Shown piece after piece: positions 35,240 through 45,046 of a stretch of DNA of 60,000 nucleotides. Under the pieces are notes generated by a model, which was not told the origin of the DNA, ran no database searches, and was given only the letters and a program-made list of their open reading frames with translations. The stretch is from Symsagittifera roscoffensis (lineage: Eukaryota > Xenacoelomorpha > Acoela > Convolutidae): contig NC_087064.1 in assembly GCF_963678635.1 (NCBI RefSeq), forward strand, positions 1,055,926-1,115,925. The letters are read 5' to 3'. Numbering within the stretch: the stretch's first letter is position 1; every line of letters begins with the position of its first letter. A program made the translations under genes and the position numbers.

Positions 35240-36500
35240 CGAGAAAAAAATTATTATGAAATTTGGTCTAAAAAAACCACCCTAATCATATATCTTCTTT
35301 TCTTTCTTTGAAAGTCTGATTAATTACTAAAACTGGGCGCAGTAATTTAAAAACAATTTTTACTATTATCTATTGACGTACTTTTTTGTTACTGCCTAGT
35401 TTTTATAATTAACAATCAGTACAATTATTTCTTGGCAAGTTTTCATATCAAATGAAAATTGCCCGTAAGTATAAATTAATCGACTATTAGAAACTATTAA
35501 AAAAAGAAAATTTTTCAAATCCCAATAACTGAATTTTTGAATACCCATAATTTTACAAAAAATGATCACAAGTAGAAAATCATTTATCTCTGAGCTCCGA
35601 ACAACAACATTTTTTCAGATGGTTATTACAAACTTGGTCAAAACGCACACCTAGAAAATTATAAAAATTGACTTATTGAAAGAACCACGTCAAGCATAAC
35701 TATTTTGCACTTTTTTTGTAACTTCTTGAGCTAGTGGGTCATCCATGAGTAGCATTTTCTCGGCCAACCTCTCAGCGCAAAATCCAAACAGCCTATACAT
35801 GAGTTTATTTTTTAAAAATCGAATAATAAGGTTGATACCTTCATTCACTTATTTGAGTTGCAAAATGTAATCTGAACAATGCAACACTTACTATGAGTTG
35901 TACGTCGCAAAAAGCAAAAGAAGACTGCTCATTTCCGTGCTACACCCTGAATACTTTGATTGCTCTTTTACGTCTACAGAGTAGTGTTCGAATTAATAAC
36001 AACTTATGAAAACTTGCAAAAAAAGATCGCATGATTTTAATTTTTGATTTTTTTTCTTCAATTCATCTCCCTACAATGTTCACGAAAACTTTTTAAAAAA
36101 TTGGTATAATTTTTATTTTTGATTTTTTCTCACAATTCATCTCCCCATATGTTTTTTAAATTACAAAGTGATATAATTAGTGTATGGTAACGTACTAGAT
36201 CAACTATCGAGTCTCAAATCAATTAGGTAGGAAATTTAACCAGATCAAATCACCGCTTGTGCGTTAGAAAGCACTAAGTATATCGCGCGGTAATTATCCC
36301 AAACTGGTCAAGCCCTGATAATTTTACGAAGAAGGGTCACAGATTGTAGTAGTTTTTTTTTAAACTAATTTAAAAACTTGAGAACATCAATTAATTTAAG
36401 ATGACATTTTAAAAGTTCCCGTCAAACTGGGCAAGTTGAAAAGTCGAAACTTTTCTGGAGAAATAACCATTCATAGCACAAACATTGCGTCACGCTCTTC
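35240..36500. repeat. Degenerate repeat A copies
   Basis: Right-arm phrases occur at 35565-35700 and again at 36240-36490 (atatcgcgcggtaattatcccaaactgg). The internal phrase gactgctcatttccgtgc...ccctgaatac is at 35930. Copies are strongly diverged, so boundaries are approximate. Confidence 0.4.
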
Positions 36501-36549
36501 GAAGGCGAAACACTAAGGAAAGGGTGCGAGTGAAAAAAAAAAGAGTTCA

Positions 36550-37246
36550 AACTAAAAATTGGCCGAAAGCCGCACTCGTACAGTAGTGAGTCATGGTTCA
36601 GCACTGCGATTTGTCTCTGGTTTCTCTCTGATCAGAAGTGGTCACGCTGGCACAGTACTGATACAGTATTTGCTCTTCTAATGCGTTCAATTACTGAAAC
36701 AAAACTAATTTTGGGTGGCCGATCAGAACGCGCGTTTAGACTTTCAGAAGACTGAAGTTAAACTGAAAATTATTTTTTGCTAACTCACTTTTAACAGTTA
36801 TTGACTTCGTATACGCTTTTGATGAAGCTGATAGTTGTAGAATAAGCCAGACACTGCTTAAAGCTTATACCTTACGGTTCTTATCTCAAGTAGTATCTTT
36901 CAGCTGTTTGTTAGAACGATTTATCTATTTGATGTTGAAATTTGGTTAATTCCAGAAACCACCAGCCTCTGTAAAATCCATTCAAATTTATTGTTTTCCA
37001 TATATCATTTGTGAAACTTAGCAAGCTTATTTTATTTAAAAAGAAAAAAACAATTTTGTTGTTTAGTTTTGAGAATTACTTTCATAAAAAGGATTTCTTC
37101 AACTTCGTAATTAAAATCTATTCTCGTATTTATTAAAGAAATAAGTTGCTTAAGCTTGCCTCACTTATTTTACACAAATGTCAAGTCGAAAGAAAGCCAG
37201 AGCGGACAACAATGACTCAGGTTCTACTTATGATTTAAGAACTATT
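36550..37246. repeat. Dispersed repeat E, copy 2, left half
   Basis: It is collinear with 30890-32030. It stops exactly at the left LTR of the giant element and resumes at 55974, showing that the giant element inserted into this repeat. Confidence 0.65.
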
Positions 37247-37654
37247 TGAGTTATGACCGAAGTGTAACTCATAGAGTAATTTCGGATAGGGTACACCGTC
37301 TGCTCGTCACGCTATCTTATTTTCGGCCGGATAGATTCGTGCAACTTCTTAGTCTAATACCGATCCTAATCTTACTCTTATACTATCTAGTCTCAGGTTG
37401 TTTAACTAGTCTCTGCTAGGCTCAATAGATCTAGGGTATACTGGTTTATTGCGGCTGCTGAAGTGCTCGGGAGAGTCCAACTAATTTCTAAGTTAAATTC
37501 AAATCTCTCTGGTGCTGAAATTACAAGTAACTTCAGCACTTACAAATAAGTGGGTTGTTAGTTAGATGGATCATGATTGGTTAATATTAAATACTTTACA
37601 TTGGTAAAACATTTAATTTATCCAATCATAAAATGTAGTTTAGATCAGGTTCCA
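37247..37654 (-). repeat. 3' LTR of the giant element
   Basis: It is the copy of 55562-55969 with no difference found by eye. The AATAAA signal is at 37445-37450 on the minus strand and would end the transcripts. The polypurine tract is probably GGATGGG at 37655-37661, read on the minus strand, directly before the LTR. It is short. Confidence 0.92.
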
Positions 37655-37815
37655 CCCATCCGGGTTTTACAGAGTTTTTTAGAACAGTTCTTCTGTAGTT
37701 CAAGGATGGATGATGGACGTTGGTATTTGGCGAACATCATAATTTTCTTCCGCTTCTTTTTGTGACAACGACTGAGTCTCTGCAACAGCATCAATTCTGA
37801 TTTCAGAATGGTTGG

Positions 37816-38140
37816 CTATGTCAGGTTTTTCTGTTCTTCGGAGAGAACTTCTTTTGTGTTTGATCTAGCTTGGGAATGGCGTGGAGATTGTGCGTGGAGG
37901 GGATGCCTGGTTACTCGGATCTGTACGTATACTTGAACATCGAGGTGGTCATTGGTCTAGTTCAATGAAGTCCTTTTCTGCGAAGTCAAGTCGTACTCTA
38001 AATCCTTTGAGTTGTGATTGTGAGCGGCATATCGATTGTAGTTGGTCATTCTCTCTCGAGTGTAGTGAGGTCGTCTTGTCTTTTGATGTTCGTCCTTGGT
38101 GTTGTATTCTGATCTATATATTGCATCATGTGATTTTACA
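37816..38140 (-). other. Coding-like stretch near the 3' LTR, possible spliced accessory exon
   Basis: Two overlapping minus frames are open without ATG starts. One runs from about 38118 to TGA at 37949 and includes LKGFRVRLDFAEKDFIELDQ. The other runs from about 38137 to TAG at 37957 and, in the same frame past that TAG, to 37816 (HLDVQVYVQIRVTRHPLHAQ). G/C content is higher than in the surrounding 3' region, and an AG (GATCAG at about 38115) could be a 3' splice site. This would suit a last exon of a spliced small gene. Confidence 0.35.
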
Positions 38141-39089
38141 TTTTATAAAACTTTTATTAGTTTAGTATTTTTTAATTATGATTTTAGTTAGTTGTTTTCA
38201 CAAAAGCTTTTTGTTTTAGTTCGGTTATTTTGAAGAGTTGGGAGTATAATTTCATGCGATGTTTGTGAGGGGTCCTGTTATGTGACAACGTTTTATGTTG
38301 GGTTTGTTGTGGTTTTACTTATGTCTTGTTGGTTATGTACTTTTTCTAAAAAGCAAATTGTTTGTGGTATGGGTTTGTCTTTTGACTTTTTTGTGTTTTA
38401 TTATTTCTTTCTAAGACTTTGTAATAGTCTTCAAAAGAATAAATTATCCAGTTTTAAACTGGGTTAATCCGGTTTGGGTACCGTTGGTTTCCTTTTCTTA
38501 GTCATGCTGTTATTCTATGATTTGTGGTATTTAGTAAGCTGCGTTGGTTAGTTTTGTTTAGTATATGATTCCTTTCCAACCGGGTTAAAGGAAAGTTTGA
38601 AACATGTTATTATATGTTAGAGTTGTTGAGTGTGAAAACTTGAAACTGAAATTCATTATTTTAAACAATTCTTCGTGGGCGAGCTGTGCGAGTGTGGATA
38701 GAATTTCTGTGCGAATGAATGAAAATATCAAAAGGTTAGTACTGTAATTGCATTTTATTAATTTACTACATAGAATTTAGAAATTTACTGCTAGTTATGG
38801 GGGAATTTTAAGATACAAATTTTCATCATATGTAGATTTACTGCTTATTGGGGGGAAATTTTATAAATTAATTTACTGCATTGGTATTATATTTATTTAA
38901 TTGTTGGTGCAAAAGTTTAATAGGGTCTTAAACAGTTTTGAAGAAGTTTGCTATTTTTTATTTTTCTTTTGTAAATTTTTCAGATGATCTAGGATGAAGG
39001 CTAAAAATCTAAAGAAAACATGAATAAAGAATGGTGAGTTTTTAATACTGTAATTAATTAGTAATATTTACTTAATTCATACTTACCTG
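38141..39089 (-). other. 3' non-coding region of the giant element
   Basis: The sequence is A/T-rich between the 597-aa gene and the 3' coding-like stretch. The phrase tttactgc recurs (38786, 38829, 38873). No supported gene was found; plus-strand frames here are antisense to the element. Confidence 0.5.
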
Positions 39090-40883
39090 TTAGTCGTCGG
39101 GGAAAAAACCGTGGGGGAAGATGTCGTGAATTAGTTCTGAAGTTGTTAGTAGTTTAGCTAAGATGCGGATGATATTTTTAGTTTGAAGCAGTGGCCAAAG
39201 CAATTGAAGTGCCTTAATAGTGGTTAGTTCTTCAGTGCCTACTGCAAACTCATAAGGTGTGTTTTGGATTAAGTTATATAATTTGTGGTTAAATTTAGTG
39301 TTGTGGATGAATTCTAAAATTGGGATCTCTATAGGCTGTACAAACTCGTGCGGGATAAGGAAGGGTCGGGATTCTTCGGCGTTGAAGGTCTTGGTGATGG
39401 GGCAGAAAATATACATTTGGGTTATGGGGTCATAATTACGAAGAATACCATGGAGGTTAGTGTCTTTAATACAATATGTGAAATTTAGGAAATACGGTGA
39501 AGTGTATTTTGAATTGATGAATTGGAAACGATGGTGTGGTTCTCTAGAGGGTGTGTGGAGGTCAAAGTGATTTTGGATGAAACGATAGTAACTGTATGTA
39601 TGTGTTTGTTTAGTGCGCAACATAATATCGTGTGAGCAGTGTAAATCTCTTTCGTGTGGTGCAAGGAAATGAAAGGTTAGTGAAAAGATTTGGAAGCGTT
39701 CTTTAAAACTTTCGTATGCTTGTGTGTTTGTTAGTGCTTCTGAAATAATGTGATCAAACTTTCGGTCGAAAATGTTTAGTGTAAATACATATGGTGTCTT
39801 GATGAAAAATTTCTCGGTGATTTGTGGATTAGCGAAGCGATCGTCGTCTAAGAATTGATCTTGGTTAGCTCTGATGATGTTGTGATCGTAGTATTCTAGT
39901 GTATATTCATTAGCTCTAGGTGCAGTGTGTATTTTTAGTGATTTTTTATATCCTACGTAAGTAAACTGTCTAGCGGTGAGTGGTGTAGTTAGTCGATATA
40001 GCATATCTTTGTTTCGGTCTGTATCGATGGAAGTGTTGGTTAAAGGTAAGCAAAGAGGGTTAGTGAAATGATAGTATGAGGTCCAAGAGAGAGTGGGCAT
40101 TAAAACGTATTCGTCTACAAAGTTGCGTGTTTCGTTAGCGTCATGAGGGGTGTTTAAGGTGTATTGTGGAAATGAGGGTAAAGTGATAGCTAAAAATTCT
40201 TTGGTGTTAGTATGTTGGGGGTGGTTGATGTATTCACGCGCTGTTCCTGGTTTTGCTGGGAAAGGATGGTTGGGGAACTTTCTTTTAAAAGTGCGGTAAG
40301 CTCTATTAGTGTTGAGTGAGGATTCAGTTGATGTGGATGATGGTGCTAATGATTCAGTATAATTTGAAGAGGGTGTAGGGGGGTTGGATGAATTTGTAGT
40401 GGAGGAGATTTGGTTTATGGTCGGGGTGTTAAGGTGGTAGGGTTGTTGTTGGAGGGTAATAAAATTGTCTAGCTCTGGGGAGATTCGGGGGGTGTCTGGA
40501 GATGATTGGTCAGAATGGTATGAGGAATAGGTTGGGGTAACTTGGGAAGCATAAGAGGGTGTGGGAGTGATTGGGTCAGGGTTATTTGACAAAATGGGTT
40601 GAAAAGGAGGTTGAGAAAAATGAGAAGGGTTATGAAAATTATTGGATGGAGATGGTTCTGAGTCGGCAAATTCATCGGGGGTTTCAATATTCGGATTATT
40701 TAGCTGTGAAATGGAGTATAAAACTGAAATTTGTGAGTTAGTGTCGGAATTCATGCCTGATGTTACATTGCTAGGTGGAAAATCGGGTGGCGGAAAAGCA
40801 AAAAGTGGTATTATTGGGATTGAAGAAGGAAGGTTGGTTGGATGGGAATTTGATCGATGGAGTGATCCAAGTTGGCGGCTCAT
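39090..40883 (-). CDS. 597-aa protein of unknown function downstream of env
   Basis: It starts inside the env stop codon (ATGA, 40883-40880), suggesting termination-reinitiation. The first 200 residues are Pro/Ser/Thr/Asn-rich and probably disordered, with an FPPPDFPPS motif. From about 205 the protein looks folded, rich in aromatic residues, His and Thr, with scattered single cysteines. There is no signal peptide, membrane segment or catalytic motif that I recognise. Its size and intact frame argue that it is a real gene of the element. Confidence 0.75.
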   Translation of the reverse strand: MSRQLGSLHRSNSHPTNLPSSIPIIPLFAFPPPDFPPSNVTSGMNSDTNSQISVLYSISQLNNPNIETPDEFADSEPSPSNNFHNPSHFSQPPFQPILSNNPDPITPTPSYASQVTPTYSSYHSDQSSPDTPRISPELDNFITLQQQPYHLNTPTINQISSTTNSSNPPTPSSNYTESLAPSSTSTESSLNTNRAYRTFKRKFPNHPFPAKPGTAREYINHPQHTNTKEFLAITLPSFPQYTLNTPHDANETRNFVDEYVLMPTLSWTSYYHFTNPLCLPLTNTSIDTDRNKDMLYRLTTPLTARQFTYVGYKKSLKIHTAPRANEYTLEYYDHNIIRANQDQFLDDDRFANPQITEKFFIKTPYVFTLNIFDRKFDHIISEALTNTQAYESFKERFQIFSLTFHFLAPHERDLHCSHDIMLRTKQTHTYSYYRFIQNHFDLHTPSREPHHRFQFINSKYTSPYFLNFTYCIKDTNLHGILRNYDPITQMYIFCPITKTFNAEESRPFLIPHEFVQPIEIPILEFIHNTKFNHKLYNLIQNTPYEFAVGTEELTTIKALQLLWPLLQTKNIIRILAKLLTTSELIHDIFPHGFFPDD

Positions 40884-43498
40884 CGTGGGCTAAAAAAATT
40901 ATTATTTTGAGATTGAAAAGCGGTGGTATGGGGTTGTTCAATAATTTGTTCATAAGTATTATCATCTTGTGATTGATGTGTTATTATATGTTGGACGGGA
41001 CTTTGCGATGTGGTGAGTCTAAAATTTGGATTGTGTGTGATGGCTAAATTGCGAAAATTTCGTGGGACTAGGGATAGTGGATGGTTATTTGGTAGGGGTG
41101 GTAATTGTGGTGCCGTTGGCTGTGTGTCGACATTGTTATGCTCTTCGTCGTATGTATTTTGTCGTGTTGTTATTTTTGTGTTATATTCTTTTATTTGTGC
41201 GTCTAAAAGAATTTTGTTTTTAGATGTCGAAAAAATTCCAAAAAATCCTGCAAAGAGTATGCGTGCTACGCTTGCTTGTCTGTTTACTTGTGTGTGTATA
41301 GCACATGTATTGTAGATTCCTTTTAAGAGTGAGAAAAGAAATCCAATAAAGTTAAACATTGCGTATAAAATAGTCAATTTTTCTAAGATGTAGTAGGGCC
41401 ATCCTAGAAAATCGAGGATCTCATTTTTGAGTGTAACAAAGCTAAAAATGTTAATTGGTGATATATCTTGGGGACGGTATTTTTCACCGTTTAGATATAT
41501 ATAATCTTTAATGTCTTTAAAATATCCGCTATAGTCTTGCGTGTAGATATCGGCAAATCCTGCGGTTTCTGCAAGTTTGCGTAAATTTTGGTCTATTGAT
41601 TGTCTTTGTATTGTGTCCATTTGTGTTAATAATTCCTGGAATTGTTGTGTTCTAATGTGATGTTGAATATCTGATTTTGAATAGATTCCTATTGATTGTA
41701 AGTCTATATTTGGGTTTCGAGCAATAGCGCGAATGCTTTCTGGTGAAAATTTTTTGAGTGATTGCATTAATGTGGGATATGGAGTGAGAAGGTAATATTT
41801 ATTTTCATCAGGGTTTAGTTGTACTACATTGTGGCTATTTTCTGATCCACATGGGACTGCGGTATCCCAGAAATAGGTTCTTCGTGAAAGTGTATCCACG
41901 AAATGTACTTTATTTTTATAAAAGATAGGGATTCTTTTATAACATCGTTTATCTTCAAAAACGTATAGTGGTGATACTTTTTTAGTACAAGTATAAAACC
42001 ATAAGATGTTTCCTTCGTAGTCTAAAAAATTTGATCTATTTCCAGATAATAAGTATCCTGCGTAGGGTATTTTTAATACTGCTAGTGCAAGTGATTGTAA
42101 TATTTGTGTTCGTTCTAATTCGCATAGTTGGTGTAGTGTTTCTAATTCGGAGAGTGACATTTCTTGAAAAATGCGGCTAATTGTATAGTCTAGTTTCATA
42201 TCCAAATGAATATCATAGTGGATATTACCGAAATATGTAGTATTCATTAGTGATAATTCTTGTAAGCGTGTGCTTCTGGTGTCATAAGGTTTTAGATGTC
42301 CACCAGGTTGTCCGTTGCTTTTTTCAAAATTAACTGGTATATAGGATGTTCCTTCGTTTAGAGGATGACCTGTGGCATATGGGTCGATTTTCACTTTTCC
42401 AGTGGTCATGTCGAATCCTTTTTCGTATTCAACTAATATTTCAGAGTATTGTGTTCTGTGAAGTGGATTCCTGTATTTACATGCAAGTTCTGTTTCTTGA
42501 TATATTTGAAAACGTGTCAATTTATTTTCTATATTATCTATGTTTCTAAAATCGGAACTTAGTTTGCGTGATGGATGGACTTGTTCATATGGAATTGATT
42601 GTATAAAATATTTTTCGTGAAATTTTATCATACGAGCGTGTATTTTTGCTACTTGAAATGTTGTACATGTATCTTCGGGGAACCAAACAATTGTTGCTTG
42701 TGTTCTCGTTGTAGGGTCGCAATATCCTTGATCATTTTTACAAGGTAGTCGGATTCCTTGATAGATCATTGTATTATCAGATAAATCTCGTGTGAGTTGT
42801 ATTTTTTCGAGTTGTATTTTCCAATCGAAAAACATTATTTCTTGGTATCCTTTATTTTTCGTGTCTGCTTTGCAGTTTGATGGGTTATTTATACCAATGT
42901 GTGGTATCCAATGTTTATCATGTAGGTCATAGGTTAATCGTCCGTGTGCGCCGTTATACGGGTATTTTTCGTCTAGTTTTATATGTCCTTGGTGTCTTTC
43001 AAGTTGTGATTGATGTACAGAGTCTGAAAAAACTTGAAAATTTACTAACTTTCTTTGGGAGTTTTTATTTCGTGTGATGTTTAGTCTAAGTAATTCATTT
43101 TTACAATCGTCGGGATTGAGATGTAAAAGACGTTCTATATTACTTTGATAGAATGATTCATGGTCAAGTCGGTTTTTGTTTCCGTTCGAGACTTGTGAAC
43201 AATGTACTTTCTTTTCGGAAAATGTTGCTGTGAATTTATAACCTGTAACTGTTGTTGCTCGGGCTTTTGAATAGAGTGTTGCTATTATATCTGTGGTTTC
43301 TATAGCTTGTGGTTCTGTTTCACATTGTGATACTTGATTTATTGCATATTTGTGTAGTGTTTTTTGTTCATTTTCTTCGCAATCGTAATGTGTTACTAAT
43401 AAATCTTGTGGTCCTGTACGAGGGGAAGGGTTTATGTTTTGATTTGAGGTTACTAGAAAAAGGAGTTGGAGAAAAATTAATAATTTTAGAATATACAT
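40880..43498 (-). CDS. env: Env-like membrane glycoprotein, 872 aa
   Basis: The signal peptide is at residues 1-18 (MYILKLLIFLQLLFLVTS). A large Cys-containing ectodomain follows, with several N-x-S/T sites and an early Tyr-Asp-Cys at 38-40. One strong membrane segment lies at about 707-729 (LTILYAMFNFIGFLFSLLKG). A 143-residue cytoplasmic tail is rich in Pro, Gln and Asn and has a YEQI sorting-type motif near its end. The layout and the spacing of the first cysteines remind me of glycoproteins of chuvirus (Jingchuvirales) type found in some BEL/Pao elements. This is a resemblance from memory, not a search. The stop overlaps the next start as ATGA. The frame is intact. Confidence 0.75.
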   Translation of the reverse strand: MYILKLLIFLQLLFLVTSNQNINPSPRTGPQDLLVTHYDCEENEQKTLHKYAINQVSQCETEPQAIETTDIIATLYSKARATTVTGYKFTATFSEKKVHCSQVSNGNKNRLDHESFYQSNIERLLHLNPDDCKNELLRLNITRNKNSQRKLVNFQVFSDSVHQSQLERHQGHIKLDEKYPYNGAHGRLTYDLHDKHWIPHIGINNPSNCKADTKNKGYQEIMFFDWKIQLEKIQLTRDLSDNTMIYQGIRLPCKNDQGYCDPTTRTQATIVWFPEDTCTTFQVAKIHARMIKFHEKYFIQSIPYEQVHPSRKLSSDFRNIDNIENKLTRFQIYQETELACKYRNPLHRTQYSEILVEYEKGFDMTTGKVKIDPYATGHPLNEGTSYIPVNFEKSNGQPGGHLKPYDTRSTRLQELSLMNTTYFGNIHYDIHLDMKLDYTISRIFQEMSLSELETLHQLCELERTQILQSLALAVLKIPYAGYLLSGNRSNFLDYEGNILWFYTCTKKVSPLYVFEDKRCYKRIPIFYKNKVHFVDTLSRRTYFWDTAVPCGSENSHNVVQLNPDENKYYLLTPYPTLMQSLKKFSPESIRAIARNPNIDLQSIGIYSKSDIQHHIRTQQFQELLTQMDTIQRQSIDQNLRKLAETAGFADIYTQDYSGYFKDIKDYIYLNGEKYRPQDISPINIFSFVTLKNEILDFLGWPYYILEKLTILYAMFNFIGFLFSLLKGIYNTCAIHTQVNRQASVARILFAGFFGIFSTSKNKILLDAQIKEYNTKITTRQNTYDEEHNNVDTQPTAPQLPPLPNNHPLSLVPRNFRNLAITHNPNFRLTTSQSPVQHIITHQSQDDNTYEQIIEQPHTTAFQSQNNNFFSPR

Positions 43499-44622
43499 GT
43501 GTATGATAATCCTGAGTATGGGTTATAAAATGTAATGTAACCAATTGTGTTTTTGGTGTATCTGTCGTATTTATATATTACTTCAGTAGTTATAAACGGT
43601 GGTGGTAGTGATTGAGCTGTTATGTTAGGTGGATTTAATGGGTAGGGATGTTGGGTAATGTTATTTAACTTAACTGTGATTTCAAATTTTAATTGTAAAC
43701 TGTTTTGTTGGAGTATTTGAATATTGTGATCACGGATATCGTTGTGAATATCTTGGCGATATTGTAACCTATTAAGTGCCCAGTTATGAAGGCGGTTACT
43801 TTCTTGATGTTGTCCAAATAATGGTGGAGGTGCTGTGAATGTATTCCAATCTAATCTTAAAGGAATATTTATTGATGATTGTTCTCGATATCTGGCGTCG
43901 AGATTATTTGGAAAGTTTAAGTTAAAGGGTAGTGGTGAAAATTGGCTTATTGATGGTGTTGATGGTAGTGATAATGTTTCTGGTAGTGATGAGGATGTTG
44001 TTGTATCCGTAGAAATATCTATGGGGTCATTGACTAAATTTGGTTCACCTTGTGTAAATGAATGTGTAGTCCAATATGGAAATCGTGATGTTTGGTTTGG
44101 GGGGTTAAAAGGATTTTCACGTATTTGTTCAGATGTTGGTGTTGAACCTAAGTAGTCTGAGGGGAGACTTGAAGTGCTTCGTTGTGAAAAAAGTGTAGGA
44201 GTTTCTGGTGTGATACCAGTGGTGTTTTCTGGAGTGGTTTGTGATGGGGATTGAGGTATATCAAAATGAACTCGGGGAGTTTGAAAATTTCTGTTTCGTC
44301 GAGGATGTATAATTTGTCTATCTATTTCTGTTGTGTTTTGGTTTTGACTAAGGTTTCGTATTCTACTTAGTTCTTGTGGTAGTGTTGGGTAAAGATTATA
44401 TGTTGGTTCACTTAGGGATGCTTGTCGTTGAACTGGTTCTAGTGGTTCAGATAAACGAGCGTGCCGTTCTTCAAAAGTGTATGGATTGTCTTGAAAAGAA
44501 ATTCGTGTAGATGTTGGAGGATTTTGAGTAGTTGAAGGTGGTGTTTGGTTATCTTGGGATGATGTCGGTGAAGACTGATTCTGTGACTGTTGGGTAGCAA
44601 TTTTTGATGGATTTTTGAATTG
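43486..44622 (-). CDS. Methionine-free 378-codon open frame between the small ORFs and env
   Basis: The minus-strand frame from CAA at 44622 to TAA at 43486 has no stop and no ATG anywhere. It is in frame with the 62-aa ORF, separated only by TAA AAG TAA. The sequence is rich in Pro, Ser, Thr, Gln and Asn in its first two thirds. Its C-terminal third looks more ordered (RLHNWALNRLQYRQDIHN, then PLNPPNITAQSLPPPF). The frame end overlaps the env start: env ATG is at 43498 in another frame. Possible ways to express it are splicing onto an upstream AUG (a 3' splice site CTACCCAACAG lies near 44590), stop read-through, or a non-AUG start. The length makes chance unlikely. No family is recognised. 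Confidence 0.6.
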   Translation of the reverse strand, partial: QFKNPSKIATQQSQNQSSPTSSQDNQTPPSTTQNPPTSTRISFQDNPYTFEERHARLSEPLEPVQRQASLSEPTYNLYPTLPQELSRIRNLSQNQNTTEIDRQIIHPRRNRNFQTPRVHFDIPQSPSQTTPENTTGITPETPTLFSQRSTSSLPSDYLGSTPTSEQIRENPFNPPNQTSRFPYWTTHSFTQGEPNLVNDPIDISTDTTTSSSLPETLSLPSTPSISQFSPLPFNLNFPNNLDARYREQSSINIPLRLDWNTFTAPPPLFGQHQESNRLHNWALNRLQYRQDIHNDIRDHNIQILQQNSLQLKFEITVKLNNITQHPYPLNPPNITAQSLPPPFITTEVIYKYDRYTKNTIGYITFYNPYSGLSYTCIF

Positions 44623-44628
44623 TTACTT

Positions 44629-44817
44629 TTAGTGGGAAGGTTTATGTTTATTATAATATTCTTCCAAAAAAATAATTAGAAAAATTGGTGCTAGGGCAAA
44701 TGTGATGATTGCTTTCTTTATACATTTACATATTGTCAAAATGAGGGATGATAGAAATGTTATGAAAATTACAAACAATAAAAAAATATCAGTTCTACTG
44801 AAAATTGTTCGTATCAT
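44629..44817 (-). CDS. Small hydrophobic protein 2 (62 aa)
   Basis: It starts at the ATGA overlap with the preceding ORF. A long hydrophobic segment (IFLLFVIFITFLSSLILTIC) is followed by a second (ITFALAPIFLIIF) and a basic tail. The frame ends TAA AAG TAA and then stays open for 378 codons, so read-through would fuse this membrane protein to the next frame. Confidence 0.55.
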   Translation of the reverse strand: MIRTIFSRTDIFLLFVIFITFLSSLILTICKCIKKAIITFALAPIFLIIFLEEYYNKHKPSH

Positions 44818-45044
44818 TTAGACAAGTTGTTAAAATCGTACCTGTGGATATATTCAAGGGTTTTGGAAAGTTGGAGGAATAGTTCGAGTATTGTGTAGAA
44901 AATTAAAAAAATGTTACAAAAAATGATTAAGATTATTAGAAAAGATTCAAGTAGATCAAAAAGAAATATTATAAAGGCTTCAAGTATTGAAAAAAAATGT
45001 TTAAAATTTATAAGTATTTGAGCGACTGTTTGAGAGAAAAGCAT
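44814..45044 (-). CDS. Small hydrophobic protein 1 (76 aa)
   Basis: It is almost entirely hydrophobic after residue 10, with a Leu/Ile/Phe-rich stretch (FLIILIIFCNIFLIFYTILE) that should cross a membrane. A charged C-terminus follows. The stop overlaps the start of the next ORF as ATGA, which suggests coupled translation. Its position between pol and env recalls small membrane proteins of some viruses, but there is no family match. Confidence 0.55.
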   Translation of the reverse strand: MLFSQTVAQILINFKHFFSILEAFIIFLFDLLESFLIILIIFCNIFLIFYTILELFLQLSKTLEYIHRYDFNNLSK

Positions 45045-45046
45045 TT

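Noticed and set aside
43835-44155. Plus-strand frame of 106 codons
   Set aside because: It is antisense to the methionine-free minus-strand frame. Its content reflects the G/T-rich complement, and the same holds for the other plus-strand frames inside the giant element.
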